In this document: positions 47,101 to 51,170 of the stretch, in pieces
Layout: each line of letters opens with the position of its first letter
How positions within the stretch are numbered: the first letter of the stretch is position 1
Assembly: GCF_000276665.1 (NCBI RefSeq)
Contig: NW_004955480.1
Span: forward strand, 10,138,028-10,202,027
Origin: Chinchilla lanigera
Lineage: Eukaryota > Chordata > Mammalia > Rodentia > Chinchillidae
Direction: 5' to 3'
Length of the DNA: 64,000 bases
Notes under the pieces: generated by a model
What the model saw: only the letters and a program-made list of their open reading frames with translations
What the model was told of the DNA's origin: nothing
The model's database searches: none
Program-made: the position numbers and the translations under genes

Positions 47101-50015
47101 TCCCAAAGCCGAGGGTCCCCTTTCAGACACAGCCGCCTGCCGCCTCACACCTTGCTCTGCAGCCTGAGGCGTCTCTGCTGCACAGGCTGTGCTGGGTCTG
47201 CTCTTCCTTTGCTAGTGCTCGTGCGGTGTGCGCTTCCCCGCTCCCTGGTAAGCCACGGCCCTCCCTCCCTCCTACCCTTCTGCAGGGTGCCTGCCCCTCC
47301 TGCTTCAGCCCCTTTGGGTCTCCTTCCTGTTGCACTGTCAGTCAGTACTGCGTAGGGAGGAGTGGCAGGTGGCCGTGGTTGAGGTACCTCAGTGCTGTTC
47401 CCCTTGCACACTCTTTCTTCATTGAGCTCAGGAACTTGCTGTGTAATTCTGTATACACTGTAGCACTCAAAAATAAAAGAAAGACGGTTCCATATCCAAA
47501 AACTGTTTGACATCTCTTACCACATTTTGATCTTCACAACACATTAGTGATACAATATGCAGTTACCTCCGTGTCTTCCAAAGAAGGGCGAGCAGATTTT
47601 CATTTCACCCTCATCAGATGAAGTGTAGCACTGCACTTCTCTGTCTCACGTGCAAGGGAGGAATCTCAGGCAGATGTGCATGCACGCATCTCAGAATTGA
47701 ATGTGCAGAGGAGTCATTGCTGAAATGACTCCCAGGTCTTAGTGCTGCTCGTTGGCGCTGGTCGCGGACTGCACTCTGCGGAGTGAGGGCCTGGGCCGCC
47801 TCCCGGGCTCAGGCGGGTCTGCGTCGGCACTGCTGCTGGCTGCTAATAGAGCAGTGTGGCTCTTGGGCGCAGCGACTCTGCAGTCAGTGTGTGTCTGCTG
47901 GCTTCCGCAGCACAGGCTGAACGTTTATTAACAAGTACTGCTTTTTTTAAGTACATGTTTGCATACATAACGATCACATTCATCCTGGGGAATTTGTACC
48001 TGTACATAATATATCTTAATTCTTTTTTTCCCGGTCCATTCCCCTCCCTTCAGCCCTTCCTCTCCTCTGCATTTACAAAAGCTTTGTTTCCATATTTTCT
48101 TCCTTTCTCTGTCCTTTTTTTTAAATCCCTTTTCCCTTTCTTCCTTCTCCCCTGCTCTCTCCCTTGTTCCCTGTCGCATTTGGACAAGTTCTTCTTGCTT
48201 TCCAGTATATGTCCTCCATTATGCTCCTTATTTACCCTTTGGGTCTCTCACACAAGAGAAACAATGCAATATTTAAGCTTGTGTGTCTGATTTATTTCAC
48301 TTAAGAGTATGGTATTTGTATACAGTGGAATACTACTCTGCCATAAAGAAGGATAAACTTGAGGCATTTTTTTGGTAAGTGGGTAAATCTGGAGAACAAA
48401 CACTCCTTACTTAGCTATTCTCGACATATGCATGGGTACCACTGTGCAAGAACCACAGCATCTGTGGAGTATGAGTTCCTTCTTTCCCTGTCTAGCAGTT
48501 CTACTTTTCCAAGTCTTTTTGTTCCCTAATAAAACATTTACTGCTTGCTGCCATGGATTGAACAACGCAGTGGGCGCTAGAGTTAGACACGTGAGTGAAC
48601 GTCAGCAGCTGCCCTGGGTAAACAGCGCATAGGAGAGAGGTCTGTGTTAGACTTTCAAGCTTTCTTACAGCCGCCCAGAGTAAAACTACATTTTGCAGTA
48701 TACACTATCTGATGCCCACATTCCCGCTACAGTAACCGAAGCAGTTTTCATGAGTCCAGCTTAATATGTGTGATAGTGACAGTATGTTCTAATATGTTCT
48801 ATTAATATGTTGTTTTGAAATACTGACTGACCCGTGGTTTGAAAAAACCGAGCAGGTAAATTATAATGATGAGCCCTGTGGAGACACTGCAGAGTGCTGT
48901 GGAGTTTCTAAGGAGGGAGCAGCTTGCTGTGTGACCCACAAGGCTTCCCGGAGAAATGACTTTTTAACTGGAGTTTTGCAATCAGGAGTTCAGAGCTGGG
49001 TGTGGTGCTGGTGCACACCTGTAATCCCAGCTACTCTGGAGGCAGAGGCAGGAAGATCACTAGTTTAAGGCCAGACCTGGTGTCCAAATAGCTAAGTGTT
49101 GCGGTTATAGCTCAGTGCCCCCTGGCTTTAGTCCCCAGTGCACCAGTGGGGAGAGAGTTTGATGAGGTGGTGGTTTAGGTGATTTTTATTTCTTGTTAAG
49201 ATGATGTTTTAAACAAAATATCACACATCAAAACATCACACATACATGAAGATGTAAAAAGAGGTCATTTGTTTGGGAATGGTACTCTTTGGAAGGGCTA
49301 TAATCCAGGATGCTATGAAAGCAGAGGGCTTGTGTGCTGTTCTGAATGACTGCATATACCTAAGGAGAGTGATGTCATTCATGGAGTTTCCTGGCAGGTA
49401 ATTCTGGGGGCAGACTGAAGAACAGGGAAAAGCGGGTGGTAGAGGTGTTGGTCCGTGTGGGCTCCTGGAGCTCCTCTCCTGACATGGCCACTGTATTACA
49501 CAGCGGTACCCTGTGAACCGTGGGCGGAACCTCGGCTGCAGTCCTGCAGTCTTGCTGGCTGTTTCAGCGGGAGACAGTGTGTACTGGTAGGGCCAGCGGT
49601 TGATTTGTTTTATAGCTAGAACTTGCACTTAGAGTGGAAAGCGGATTTGACCAAGGTCAACAGCAGAGGTGTCGGAGCTGGAACCGGGACACAGCCATCC
49701 ATGCTTTCCCTGGGCCCTGTGTGTGTGAAGTTGTCCAACCCTTTCCCATACAAAGGCTACTGGGATTCTCTCTTCTTAGCAGTCAAGTACAGCTTTTTGT
49801 ATTTTTAAAAAACTCCTTTTTAAAGAAGGAGTTTTGTAAAGAAGCATCTGAAGCAGCTGCTTTTAACTCTGATTATTGCTTGACTTATTTCATGCAGATC
49901 AAAGACTCAGCTCTCCCCTTCTACCAAGCGCAAGAGAGAAGTCAGCCCTCCCGGGGCCCGGACTCGAGGCCAGCAGAGAGTAGAAGAAGGCCCCGTGAAG
50001 AAGACGAAGCGGTAA
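5026..50015 (+). CDS. BOD1L1: BOD1L1, partial (exons 2-26 of the coding region; exon 1 lies upstream of the window)
   Basis: Large nuclear protein related to BOD1. Known roles of the family member: it protects stalled replication forks from resection together with RIF1 and the BRCA2/RAD51 machinery, and it associates with the SETD1A H3K4 methyltransferase complex through its Shg1-like domain. Seen here: 25 exons, each flanked by AG and GT, whose lengths add to 8,793 bases (2,930 codons plus stop TAA), with all junctions in phase and no internal stop. Order of parts, counting residue 1 as the first codon of exon 2: Shg1-domain C-terminal half (1 to about 95), Lys/Glu-rich low-complexity region (about 110-1050), Ser/Thr/acidic repeat region (about 1000-1700), divergent linker, AT-hooks near 2755 and 2828, acidic run near 2870, basic C-terminus. 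The human protein is about 3,050 residues, so only the first-exon segment (a Pro/Gly/Ala-rich leader plus the start of the Shg1 domain) is missing. The gene span includes introns; exons are listed separately. Confidence 0.97.
5957..6156 (+). repeat. Dispersed LINE-3'-end-like repeat, copy 1
   Basis: Contains GAAGATAACAATATGTAATA followed by CTGTTAATTCCTGTCATCTT and ends in a T-rich then A-rich tail (AAAATAAAAAAAAGAG). Clearly similar to 8770-8880, 8913-9115 and, inverted, to 32380-32580 and 62050-62240. The A-rich end suggests the 3' end of a LINE; family name not determined. Confidence 0.7.
7378..7413 (-). pseudogene. U2 snRNA 3'-truncated retropseudogene (36 nt)
   Basis: On the minus strand this is the first 36 nucleotides of U2 snRNA with two mismatches; it begins ATCGCTTCTC and includes CCTTTTGGCTAAGA. 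It is flanked by a perfect 12-bp target-site duplication, TACCAGCAATTT, at 7366-7377 and 7414-7425. It keeps the RNA 5' end, has no poly(A) and cannot make functional U2. Confidence 0.88.
8490..8620 (-). mobile_element. B1 SINE (7SL-derived)
   Basis: Minus-strand B1: TCACTATGTAGTTCAGGCCA, then GATCCTCCTGCCTCAGTTTC and CAAGTGCTGCAGTTACA read on the plus strand. Diverged copy. Confidence 0.75.
8770..8880 (+). repeat. Dispersed LINE-3'-end-like repeat, copy 2
   Basis: Starts near GTAATCTGAACAACGAATTT and contains GACAACAATGTACAATATAA and a GAATTCCTAACCATCTTG segment matching the other copies. It ends early and is followed directly by a longer copy in the same orientation. Confidence 0.65.
8913..9115 (+). 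repeat. Dispersed LINE-3'-end-like repeat, copy 3
   Basis: Carries TTGCATTCTTACATCTGGTG, GAAGATAACAATATGTAATA and CCACTGTTAGTTCCTGTCAT, and ends in an A-rich tail near 9115-9150. It is the longest plus-strand copy and shows the closest match to copy 1. Confidence 0.7.
9640..9830 (+). CDS. BOD1L1: BOD1L1 exon 3: end of the Shg1/COMPASS domain
   Basis: 191 bp. The first base completes the lysine codon split with exon 2, giving VLKSGMLESGIDRIISQVVD followed by the PKINHTFRPQVEKAVHEFL segment that closes the Shg1-type domain. The end of the exon leaves the domain and enters a low-complexity linker (residues KPDSSTITQ). The donor is gtgctt, weaker than most in this gene, and reading continues open for about 60 codons past it, so low-level readthrough or cryptic donor use is conceivable. 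Family conservation stops at the donor, which fixes the boundary. Confidence 0.95.
9831..10289 (+). other. BOD1L1: Intron 3
   Basis: 459 bp. The frame stays open for about 60 codons after exon 3, ending at 10010-10012. AT-rich; no repeat recognised. Confidence 0.7.
10290..10904 (+). CDS. BOD1L1: BOD1L1 exon 4: Ser/Thr linker and Lys-rich region
   Basis: 615 bp, phase 1 at both ends. It encodes GVPAPGPSANVASDAMSILE, a predicted helical segment conserved in orthologues, then a low-complexity stretch that becomes strongly charged (for example GERKKEKKEKTDKK) and probably disordered or coiled. The donor is gtatgt after GTKE. The charged stretch is typical of nuclear scaffold proteins and carries no catalytic motif. 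Confidence 0.95.
10905..11400 (+). other. BOD1L1: Intron 4
   Basis: 496 bp of AT-rich sequence with a clear pyrimidine tract before the acceptor. Nothing else seen. Confidence 0.7.
11401..11550 (+). CDS. BOD1L1: BOD1L1 exon 5: acidic motif
   Basis: 150 bp after acceptor ctgcaag, with donor gtaaag. It encodes DCSLIDSDVDGLTDITVSSV and the acidic run SSFEEDTEEEVV. Both ends split an aspartate codon (phase 1). Ser/Thr residues next to acidic residues resemble casein-kinase-2 sites; that is inference. Confidence 0.94.
11875..12310. mobile_element. Ancient retroviral LTR-like sequence
   Basis: Phrases such as CAGGGGTCCCTAAGACCACC, ATTCACTGGAAATG, GTACATAGGGCAGAGTCCG and CATCAGGGCCTTGGTGTCCA occur in the order I associate with an old mammalian ERV LTR (MER21 type suspected). 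Degenerate, no open frame; family assignment is tentative. Confidence 0.5.
13193..13282 (+). mobile_element. ID-type tRNA-derived SINE with target-site duplication
   Basis: Begins GGTCAGGGATATAGCTCAGC, has a B-box-like GAGTTTGATTTCTGG and an A-rich tail. The flanks TCTCATTTACAG (13181-13192) and TCTTATTTACAG (13283-13294) form a 12-bp duplication with one difference. Confidence 0.82.
13803..13969 (+). CDS. BOD1L1: BOD1L1 exon 6: conserved HAYVHKPYLYSKYYSDSDDE block
   Basis: 167 bp, acceptor ttccag, donor gtaagt. After a Lys/Ser-rich lead-in it encodes HAYVHKPYLYSKYYSDSDDE followed by LTVEQRRQSI. This aromatic and acidic block is one of the few strongly conserved islands in the middle of the protein and may be a partner-binding motif (inference). 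It ends in phase 0. Confidence 0.95.
13970..15234 (+). other. BOD1L1: Intron 6
   Basis: Holds a minus-strand B1 (14739-14873) preceded by a TTTG-rich tract and a possible L2 fragment near 14060-14170. No gene seen. Confidence 0.7.
14739..14873 (-). mobile_element. B1 SINE (7SL-derived)
   Basis: On the plus strand: GAGACAGGGTCTTGCTATGT, then GGCTGGCCTCAAACTCATGA, then CTGGGATTACAGGCATGTGC and CACCATGCCCGG, which is the reverse complement of a B1 with its 5' GCCGGGC-like end. The poly(A) tail is the TTTG/T tract at 14711-14738. Confidence 0.88.
15235..15346 (+). CDS. BOD1L1: BOD1L1 exon 7: charged helix / coiled coil
   Basis: 112 bp, acceptor ttttag-type (ctttag), donor gtataa. It encodes AKEKEERLLRRQINREKLEE and then a Lys-rich tail (KRKQKAEKTKSSKGKSQ). 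Alternating acidic and basic residues suggest a long single alpha helix or coiled coil continuing from exon 6. Confidence 0.94.
15347..16021 (+). other. BOD1L1: Intron 7
   Basis: 675 bp. Contains a degenerate minus-strand ID-like SINE at about 15757-15832 (GGTACTAAGGATTGAACTCA through CTACCGCTGAGCTGTGCCCC). Otherwise featureless. Confidence 0.7.
16022..16160 (+). CDS. BOD1L1: BOD1L1 exon 8: charged helix continued
   Basis: 139 bp, acceptor ttcctag, donor gtacat. It encodes GKNNVDVEESATKSLEPKAP followed by RIKEVLKERKVLEKKVALSK and a basic KKRRKDS cluster that could act as a nuclear localisation signal (inference). It ends two bases into the arginine codon completed by exon 9. Confidence 0.94.
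16161..17238 (+). other. BOD1L1: Intron 8
   Basis: 1,078 bp. Contains a minus-strand ID-like SINE fragment at about 16388-16447 (CCCAGGGCCTCATGCATGCT, CTCTACCACTGAGCCAAATC). Nothing else recognised. Confidence 0.7.
17239..17311 (+). CDS. BOD1L1: BOD1L1 exon 9
   Basis: 73 bp, acceptor tccttag, donor gtatgt. It encodes NTEENAKKKQQSEEDSKETL plus KTSE, ending in phase 0, so exon 10 begins on a codon boundary. Low-complexity, charged. Confidence 0.93.
17312..19304 (+). other. BOD1L1: Intron 9
   Basis: About 2.0 kb, AT-rich. Contains a minus-strand B1 at about 17874-18005. The last 60 bases form the branch/pyrimidine region of the acceptor for the giant exon. No other feature seen. Confidence 0.7.
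17874..18005 (-). mobile_element. B1 SINE with internal duplication
   Basis: Plus-strand reading: CACAGGGTCTTGCTATGTAG, GGCTGGCCTTGAACTCACTG, then a second CCCAGGCTGGCCTCAAAAAC, then CCTCCTGCCTCAGCCTCC. The repeated CAGGCTGGCCT motif reflects the internal tandem duplication seen in rodent B1. Confidence 0.87.
19305..25326 (+). CDS. BOD1L1: BOD1L1 exon 10: giant 6.0-kb exon, Lys/Glu-rich then Ser/Thr/acidic
   Basis: 6,022 bp without a stop, encoding about 2,007 residues, two thirds of the protein. It starts HCEKEKACSSKELKHAHAKS after acceptor ttacag. The first 1.5 kb is lysine/glutamate-rich with recurrent RKLS and RRLS motifs, such as ARRLSESLH, ERKLSVLGKDGKPVSEYI and ERKLSDGHKSRS, which look like basophilic-kinase phosphosites. 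From about 22.2 to 24.4 kb lysine drops and VTSTG / ISTS units recur with a period near 111 bases. Mostly predicted disordered; no enzymatic domain is visible. The donor is gtaatc at 25327, and the frame stays open until 25807 in the intron. Orthologue similarity ends at NCCDT, so the donor boundary is preferred. Such a large internal exon is characteristic of this gene in mammals. Confidence 0.96.
23397..24410 (+). repeat. Degenerate in-frame repeat array, period about 111 bp (37 codons), within exon 10
   Basis: Each unit carries an I/V-S-T-S core, then E-E/D-C/F-E-V-P, then SSAV or PSAV. Core isoleucine/valine codons fall at 23397, 23505, 23619, 23730, 23832, 23952, 24054, 24141, 24252 and 24363. 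The EVP anchor glutamates fall at 23748, 23859, 23970 and 24081, exactly 111 apart. One interval (24054 to 24141) is 87, eight codons short. An earlier block with a VTSxG core is spaced 108 and 111 (22347, 22455, 22566). The units are diverged in sequence but hold the period. Confidence 0.85.
25327..27562 (+). other. BOD1L1: Intron 10
   Basis: About 2.2 kb. The exon 10 frame remains open for 160 codons beyond the donor, to the stop at 25806-25808, without recognisable similarity to BOD1L1. A minus-strand ID-like SINE lies at about 26318-26398. No other gene. Confidence 0.7.
26318..26398 (-). mobile_element. Degenerate ID-type SINE
   Basis: GTGCTGGGATCAAACCTAGA, GTTAGGCAGGTGCTCTGCGG and the CTGCAGTCCC end correspond to the reverse complement of a tRNA-derived ID element. 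Diverged. Confidence 0.65.
27563..27624 (+). CDS. BOD1L1: BOD1L1 exon 11
   Basis: 62 bp, acceptor cactag, donor gtatgg. It joins the split glycine codon of exon 10 and encodes NAKSPEVSEDSELTANLKTK. It is poorly conserved compared with the human segment I recall at this position, but phase, length and position fit. Confidence 0.85.
27625..28610 (+). other. BOD1L1: Intron 11
   Basis: 986 bp. The section 27990-28350 looks like an old inactivated repeat of the L2/MIR era, but I could not name it. No coding exon apparent. Confidence 0.6.
28611..28695 (+). CDS. BOD1L1: BOD1L1 exon 12
   Basis: 85 bp, acceptor tttttag, donor gtaagc. It encodes TFVPSEEEKNHEMLAVRESE and CEGKPSGM. The VPSEEEKN and GKPSG motifs match the mammalian protein. 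It ends one base into the alanine codon shared with exon 13. Confidence 0.92.
28775..28897 (+). mobile_element. Young ID-type SINE with target-site duplication
   Basis: GGGGCTGGGGATTTAGCTCA, an intact A-box, TTTGGTTCCCGGTACCGGAG around the B-box and an (AAAT)n-rich tail. The duplication AAAACCAATACCT lies before (28762-28774) and after (28900-28912) the element. Near identity to copies at 36069 and 41112 points to recent activity. Confidence 0.9.
29047..29153 (-). mobile_element. B1 SINE, diverged
   Basis: TTGAGACAAATTGTCACTGA, CCCAGGCTGGCCTCGTACTT and GATTACAGGTGTGCACTGCT follow the reverse B1 order without the internal duplication. Confidence 0.75.
31817..31860 (+). CDS. BOD1L1: BOD1L1 exon 13 (44-bp micro-exon)
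   Basis: 44 bp after acceptor ttgaacag, with donor gtaagt. It encodes AELQRKPPLLNESLN, matching the AELQ...P-LL-NESLN segment of orthologues. Skipping this exon alone would shift the frame. Confidence 0.92.
32380..32580 (-). repeat. Dispersed LINE-3'-end-like repeat, copy 4 (inverted)
   Basis: On the minus strand it reads GAAGATATCAATATGTAATA, then a GCATTGTTAATTCCCTACCA segment, matching copies 1-3 in intron 2. The plus-strand T-rich tract before it would be its A-rich tail. Confidence 0.65.
32699..32839 (-). mobile_element. B1 SINE with internal duplication
   Basis: Plus-strand reading GACACAGGGTCTGCCTATGC, GTCCAGGCTGGCCTTGAGCT, GTAGCCCAGGTTAGTCTCGA, CTCGAGTGCTAGGATTACAG, CACCACCCCCGGCT. 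Well preserved. Confidence 0.88.
33311..33448 (-). mobile_element. B1 SINE with internal duplication
   Basis: Plus-strand reading GGAGACAGGGTCTCACTATG, CAGGCCGGCCTTGAGCTCAC, GCCCAGGCTGGTCTCGAATT, GAGTGCTGGAATGACAGGCA. The preceding TTTTG-rich tract is its tail. Confidence 0.9.
33733..33793 (+). CDS. BOD1L1: BOD1L1 exon 14
   Basis: 61 bp, acceptor tatttag, donor gtaagt. It encodes VENSGSQTDEEIPNKSCNKG and ends one base into the next glutamate codon. The VENSG and EEI motifs agree with the mammalian protein. Confidence 0.92.
34672..34760 (+). mobile_element. ID-type SINE
   Basis: GGGGCTGGGCGTGTAACTTA at the 5' end and GGGTTTGATCCCAGCACCAT at the B-box, followed by an AAT-rich tail. Imperfect flanking repeats AATTGCTAGTT and AATGGCTAGTT support insertion by retroposition. 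Confidence 0.8.
35471..35550 (+). mobile_element. ID-type SINE with target-site duplication
   Basis: GCTGAGGATATAGCTCAGCA, then CAAGGTCCTGAGTTTGATTT and an A tail. Flanked by AGTATTTAAGA (35460-35470) and AGTATTTTAAGA (35551-35562). Confidence 0.82.
35593..35663 (+). CDS. BOD1L1: BOD1L1 exon 15
   Basis: 71 bp, acceptor tactcag, donor gtatgt. It encodes EISSDRNGNSETIRSHSIEA and SPKE. The acceptor is followed by another AG two bases in, but only the upstream AG keeps the frame with exon 14. Confidence 0.91.
35664..36408 (+). other. BOD1L1: Intron 15
   Basis: 745 bp containing one young ID SINE (36069-36174). A perfect short inverted repeat, CCCACTTTTAGTGGG, sits at about 35926-35940. Otherwise plain. 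Confidence 0.7.
36069..36174 (+). mobile_element. Young ID-type SINE with perfect 15-bp target-site duplication
   Basis: GGGGGCTGGGGATTTAGCTG, GAGGTCGTGAGTTTGATTCC, TACCGG, then an A-rich CCAAAACC tail. GAAATGCAGTATGTA is present on both sides (36054-36068 and 36175-36189). Confidence 0.92.
36409..36481 (+). CDS. BOD1L1: BOD1L1 exon 16: basic cluster and SSEDE motif
   Basis: 73 bp, acceptor attccag, donor gtattt. It encodes VEEEQRHIPKRMAKKHSPSS and EDEL. In the human protein, as I remember it, this position has a continuous basic KRKRK cluster; here it is interrupted by Met-Ala (KRMAKK), which may weaken a nuclear localisation signal. Confidence 0.92.
36482..37199 (+). other. BOD1L1: Intron 16
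   Basis: 718 bp. About 36730-36900 resembles a MIR/THER-type ancient SINE (CCAGTTTATCTTTGCAGTAA, ATTTAAGGTTCTGAGTGATT). No other feature. Confidence 0.6.
37200..37279 (+). CDS. BOD1L1: BOD1L1 exon 17: DNPDVLDSRIETAQRQC block
   Basis: 80 bp, acceptor tttacag, donor gtactt. It encodes DDNPDVLDSRIETAQRQCSE followed by TEPEDTK, a highly conserved island in an otherwise divergent region. The first aspartate codon is completed from exon 16. Confidence 0.94.
37280..38145 (+). other. BOD1L1: Intron 17
   Basis: 866 bp of AT-rich intron. No repeat or gene that I can support. Confidence 0.65.
38146..38230 (+). CDS. BOD1L1: BOD1L1 exon 18
   Basis: 85 bp, acceptor ttatag, donor gtgagt. It encodes EENPGDLEELSKTNSETSST followed by ASRAVEER. 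Acidic and serine-rich, consistent with a disordered linker. Confidence 0.93.
38231..38558 (+). other. BOD1L1: Intron 18
   Basis: 328 bp with a GTGCGTGC simple tract near 38450-38463. Nothing else. Confidence 0.65.
38559..38632 (+). CDS. BOD1L1: BOD1L1 exon 19
   Basis: 74 bp, acceptor ctgcag, donor gtgaga. It encodes DELSSSEAAGEKTEQNEDDG plus IKSQE, in phase with exon 20. Divergent from but alignable with the human segment I recall. Confidence 0.92.
38633..39546 (+). other. BOD1L1: Intron 19
   Basis: 914 bp. A GC-rich island (38810-39090) gives a 167-codon open frame on the plus strand, but its Pro/Arg-rich translation resembles no family I know and it lacks orthologue support, so I regard it as chance. 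Confidence 0.65.
39547..39622 (+). CDS. BOD1L1: BOD1L1 exon 20: first AT-hook
   Basis: 76 bp, acceptor ctcatag, donor gtaggt. It encodes EDQPIIIKRKRGRPRKYPVE then ITLKT. KRKRGRPRKYP is a textbook AT-hook with the RGRP core, which binds the minor groove of AT-rich DNA. The donor is fixed by phase: one base (a) carries over to make AAG with exon 21. Confidence 0.96.
39708..39742 (+). CDS. BOD1L1: BOD1L1 exon 21 (35-bp micro-exon)
   Basis: 35 bp between acceptor ttttttag and donor gtaagt, only 85 bp after exon 20. It encodes KDDSKTDTGIIS. Orthologues have KDDSKTDTGI at this point. The tiny preceding intron and the micro-exon suggest splicing by intron definition. Confidence 0.93.
39743..40706 (+). 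other. BOD1L1: Intron 21
   Basis: 964 bp. A MIR element in plus orientation lies at about 40240-40410, with GGACCAGTTGTGTGAGACTC and CCGTTTCCTTGGCTGTAAAG at the conserved core. Confidence 0.65.
40707..40755 (+). CDS. BOD1L1: BOD1L1 exon 22
   Basis: 49 bp, acceptor aattag, donor gtatgt. It encodes VEQSPPSSSKLKVTQA, matching the VEQSPSSSKLKV segment of mammalian BOD1L1. Confidence 0.94.
41112..41213 (+). mobile_element. Young ID-type SINE with perfect 14-bp target-site duplication
   Basis: CCTGGGGATTTAGCTCAGCG, CAAGGTCGTGAGTTTGGTTC, TGGTACCGGAGAAAAACC, then an A run. CAAAGCATCTTAAG flanks both sides (41098-41111 and 41214-41227). Confidence 0.93.
41593..41790 (+). mobile_element. B1-ID composite SINE
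   Basis: A B1 left part (CACAGTGGTACACACCTGGA, CTCAGCTACTCAGGATGCTG, AGGCAGGAGGATCACAAGTT) is joined to an ID-like right part (GGGCTGGAGATGTAACTCAG, GGGGTGGATCCCACTTACC). This fusion type is known from several non-murid rodents. Confidence 0.75.
42608..42903. mobile_element. Ancient DNA-transposon fossil (Tigger/MER-type suspected)
   Basis: One end reads CACCTTAATCCAAAATCTGA and the other TCTGGTCCCAAGTATTTTAG followed by ATAAGGGATACC, an approximate inverted repeat (compare TATCCCTTATCTAAAATACT). ATGCAAATATTCAACATTAT lies inside. The pattern matches a widespread mammalian MITE I remember but cannot name with certainty. Confidence 0.5.
43314..43360 (+). CDS. BOD1L1: BOD1L1 exon 23
   Basis: 47 bp, acceptor cttaaag, donor gtaagt. 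It encodes DESSKETANLERSTST and ends in phase 0. Only 95 bp of intron separate it from exon 24. Confidence 0.92.
43456..43540 (+). CDS. BOD1L1: BOD1L1 exon 24: second AT-hook
   Basis: 85 bp, acceptor cttctag, donor gtatga. It encodes DDSEEKTIASARRRGRKPKR followed by SLTLSDDA. RRRGRKPKR is an AT-hook-like motif with GRKP replacing the canonical GRP, about 70 residues after the first hook. Two spaced hooks would allow bivalent binding to AT-rich DNA. Confidence 0.95.
43541..43957 (+). other. BOD1L1: Intron 24
   Basis: 417 bp without recognisable repeats. The pyrimidine tract before the exon 25 acceptor is short (TATTCTGTCTGAACAG). Confidence 0.65.
43958..44111 (+). CDS. BOD1L1: BOD1L1 exon 25: acidic run
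   Basis: 154 bp, acceptor gaacag, donor gtaacg. It encodes ESSEQERKRQKLVSESTEDK, then a run of eight glutamates inside DEEEEEEEEDEP, then ATTRSSTRSEAQ. The GAA/GAG run is a slippage-prone purine tract, so length polymorphism between individuals is likely. Confidence 0.95.
45051..45106 (+). repeat. Perfect 28-bp tandem duplication
   Basis: The 28 bases from 45051 (ATAGTAGTAACAGTGTCATA then AGCTGGGC) are repeated exactly from 45079. The unit includes the first bases of the adjoining B1-type SINE (GCTGGGCA), so the duplication followed the SINE insertion. Confidence 0.9.
45098..45250 (+). mobile_element. B1-ID composite SINE
   Basis: GCTGGGCATGGTGCCAGATG, CTCAGGAGGCTAAGCAGGAG and GACCCTGTCTCAAAATGA are B1-derived. 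GGACTGGAGTTTAGCTCAGT and TTCAAGTCCCAGTGCC are ID-derived. Confidence 0.78.
48290..48420 (+). mobile_element. L1 ORF2 3'-end fragment
   Basis: CAGTGGAATACTACTCTGCC followed by ATAAAGAAGGATAAACTTGA is the familiar L1 sequence near the end of ORF2. Short and truncated, no coding potential. Confidence 0.75.
48992..49150 (+). mobile_element. B1-ID composite SINE
   Basis: GAGCTGGGTGTGGTGCTGGT, GTAATCCCAGCTACTCTGGA and GGCAGAGGCAGGAAGATCAC are B1-like. GCGGTTATAGCTCAGTGCCC and TAGTCCCCAGTGC are ID-like. Confidence 0.8.
49898..50015 (+). CDS. BOD1L1: BOD1L1 exon 26: basic C-terminus and stop
   Basis: 118 bp after acceptor catgcag. It encodes SKTQLSPSTKRKREVSPPGA then RTRGQQRVEEGPVKKTKR and TAA. The KRKRE and VKKTKR clusters form a likely bipartite nuclear localisation signal. 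The last residues closely match the human C-terminus as I recall it, which confirms that the terminal exon and stop are intact. Confidence 0.96.
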
Positions 50016-51170
50016 TCCCAACCGGCGCCTTCCATGGCCCGCTGAGGGACACTGGAGAGGAAGGGATGAGCCTCGGGGCCACAGGCTTTTTTTTTAACCG
50101 AGAAACGGATATGCATGTGCTGTAAGTTCCTAGGTGCAAGCTTTTTCTTGTTATGTTTTAAACAGCTTTATAAACTCTTGTTCATAGAAGATATTATGTA
50201 CATTTATTTCAGATAAAGGAAAATAAGTTTACTTGTATCTGAACTCAAAACAAAGTAGTTGTATATTTTAACATTCAAAATTGGGATTTCCCAATGTGAC
50301 ACGTCACTAAAGCAAACCCTTCCAGCCCATTAGACACCAGGCTGCCGACTGGTGATCTGTGTATAGTATATAAACATGTAAAAATAGGTTGTATTTTACT
50401 CTATGTATGATGCTAATCAATGAACACTTTATTTATTTTACAGAGAAAACTTATCTGTGAACTTTACTATATATCTGTTTATTTTATTTTATTATTTTTT
50501 TTAATAAAAAGGGTTTTAAATGCTATGCAGTCATTAGTAGAAACTTTTGTAGGACTCTGCCTGCCCTGTAACTGTCCGACTGTGACCCAGCAGGAACACA
50601 GAAACTCTCGCATGTATCCGAGTAGAGTAGTTTAGCTAAAGGAAGGGTCTCCACTGCTTTTCTGTTCACAGTCAGGACTGCTTTTTAAGAATGTAACTTG
50701 TTTTTAGATTATACTTGCATCTGTGGCTTTGCCACCGGCCCCTGTGACGTTAGAGGTTCTGGTTCAGGTAGAGTCCCCCATCTCCTGCAGCAGCGCCCTC
50801 TGTGGGCGTTCGCCCCTCCCCCACCCCGTGCTTCCGGAAGCTTCCGGAGATCCCTCCTGTCTCATCTCTCCACAAAGGGAAGCGCGTTGCCGAGTAGGTC
50901 ACTCCTACCTGCTCAGCTCCAGGGTTTCATGTTGTTTTTATACAGTTATTTCAGGATAGAAGCTGGTTTTACTGCCAGGTTCTTTTTTAAACATGTTTTA
51001 ACTTCCATGTGAGCAAACTGTCCAACCTAAGTTTTTCATAAAATTAAACTTTTCTTAAAGTCAGATCTGTCTTTTGCAATGAGGTGATGAGTTGCCAAAT
51101 AATTGAGATTATTTTAAAATGTTTTGTTCACGTTCTTGTTTTATAATTAAAATATACATTCAGTGTATGT
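50016..51170 (+). other. BOD1L1: BOD1L1 3' UTR with candidate poly(A) signals
   Basis: AT-rich sequence after the stop. Candidate signals are AATAAA at 50503, ATTAAA at 51043 and ATTAAA at 51146. The last is followed within about 30 bases by a GT-rich and long T-rich stretch (51163-51200), the arrangement expected downstream of a cleavage site, so it is my preferred distal end; 51043 is also plausible. Which sites are used cannot be told from sequence. Confidence 0.6.

Larger units (their letters stand above)
44112..49897 (+). other. BOD1L1: Intron 25, large last intron
   Basis: 5.8 kb. Contains L2-like sequence (about 44390-44520), a 28-bp tandem duplication next to a B1-ID composite (45051-45250), a GC-richer stretch (45450-47360) with short open frames on both strands but no family resemblance, an L1 fragment (about 48290-48420) preceded by a pyrimidine-rich tract, and a second B1-ID composite (48992-49150). 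Confidence 0.7.
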
